64,000 nucleotides of DNA from Caldimonas mangrovi (GTDB lineage Bacteria; Pseudomonadota; Gammaproteobacteria; Burkholderiales; Burkholderiaceae_C). The notes beneath the pieces are model-generated. The model saw only the letters and a program-made list of their open reading frames with translations, ran no database searches and was not told the DNA's origin. The stretch lies in assembly GCF_023721835.1 (NCBI RefSeq), contig NZ_JAMKFE010000020.1:29365-93364 (forward strand), written 5' to 3'. This document shows, piece after piece, positions 63,907 to 64,000 of this stretch. Every line of letters starts with the position of its first letter. The first letter of the stretch is position 1. Position numbers and translations under genes: made by a program.

Positions 63907-64000
63907 GCCTGAGCGGCTCGCTGCCTTCGAAGTCGCGAACAACGTGCGGTGGTGGATCGGGCCGGCGGGGTGTTCTGCGCAGCGAAGTAAAGGAGGAGCG
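63867..64000. repeat. Second inverted repeat reaching the window edge
   Basis: Bases 63867-63886 (CTCCTCCTTACTTCGCTGCG) pair with 63978-63998 with a single one-base gap. The repeat interleaves with the outer stem at 63810-63906 and probably continues past the window. Confidence 0.7.

Overview
The window is a gene-dense, roughly 70% GC stretch of bacterial chromosome. Gene content points to a betaproteobacterium of the order Burkholderiales (Comamonadaceae/Sphaerotilaceae-like): tamA-tamB, a MoxR/VWA pair, DUF1841, a DUF3460-scpA-panB-panC block, a Bug/TctC receptor and a BMP-type purine transporter next to xdhABC. This is inferred from gene families; no rRNA or tRNA gene was seen, so the genus is open. 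Most operons use 4-base ATGA/GTGA stop-start overlaps.

Layout: 1-6.5 kb, minus strand, a VWA protein coupled to tamA and tamB (tamB runs off the left edge). 6.6-8.6 kb, an unknown protein, a GNAT acetyltransferase and a MoxR ATPase. 8.7-9.4 kb, a cytochrome c4 with its own -10 and terminator. 9.4-12.3 kb, copA-cueR with a textbook CueR promoter placed so that the copA mRNA may be leaderless. 12.3-14.1 kb, DUF1841, a RutE-like reductase and a TauE exporter. 14.17-14.79 kb, a large inverted-repeat element whose two arms carry hairpins with compensatory differences. 14.8-17.2 kb, kefC-kefF. 17.3-18.5 kb, an orphan ParA with a MaoC dehydratase.

18.5-24.6 kb is a four-gene plus-strand run: response regulator, radical SAM protein with a cobalamin-binding-like N-terminus, hybrid histidine kinase and a large lipase-like hydrolase. 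I do not recognise it as a described system. 24.6-27.5 kb is panC-panB-scpA-DUF3460 (minus). 27.7-29.7 kb is an overlapping acetoacetate-decarboxylase-like/DUF2000/AraC operon. 29.7-39.4 kb holds an unknown gene, a CYTH-CHAD protein, a SulP transporter, glycerate kinase, a PAS hybrid kinase, a hemerythrin and a TctC receptor. 39.5-45.3 kb (minus) is a kinase-CheR-CheB-kinase signalling operon without receptors, followed by a lytic transglycosylase and a DsbA-like protein.

46.4-62.1 kb is dominated by purine catabolism. Minus-strand xdhA-xdhB-xdhC (xanthine dehydrogenase and its maturation factor) diverges from a plus-strand run: LysR regulator, guanine deaminase, nucleoside-type ABC transporter (ATPase, two permeases, lipoprotein receptor), a terminator-like hairpin, then a Rieske oxygenase, an adenine-deaminase-type enzyme and a second receptor. 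Guanine and adenine would both be funnelled to xanthine and then urate; the Rieske oxygenase has no assigned step. The right end has a DUF938 methyltransferase, a decayed secreted-protein gene (two stops, one frameshift) and another palindromic element that runs off the window.
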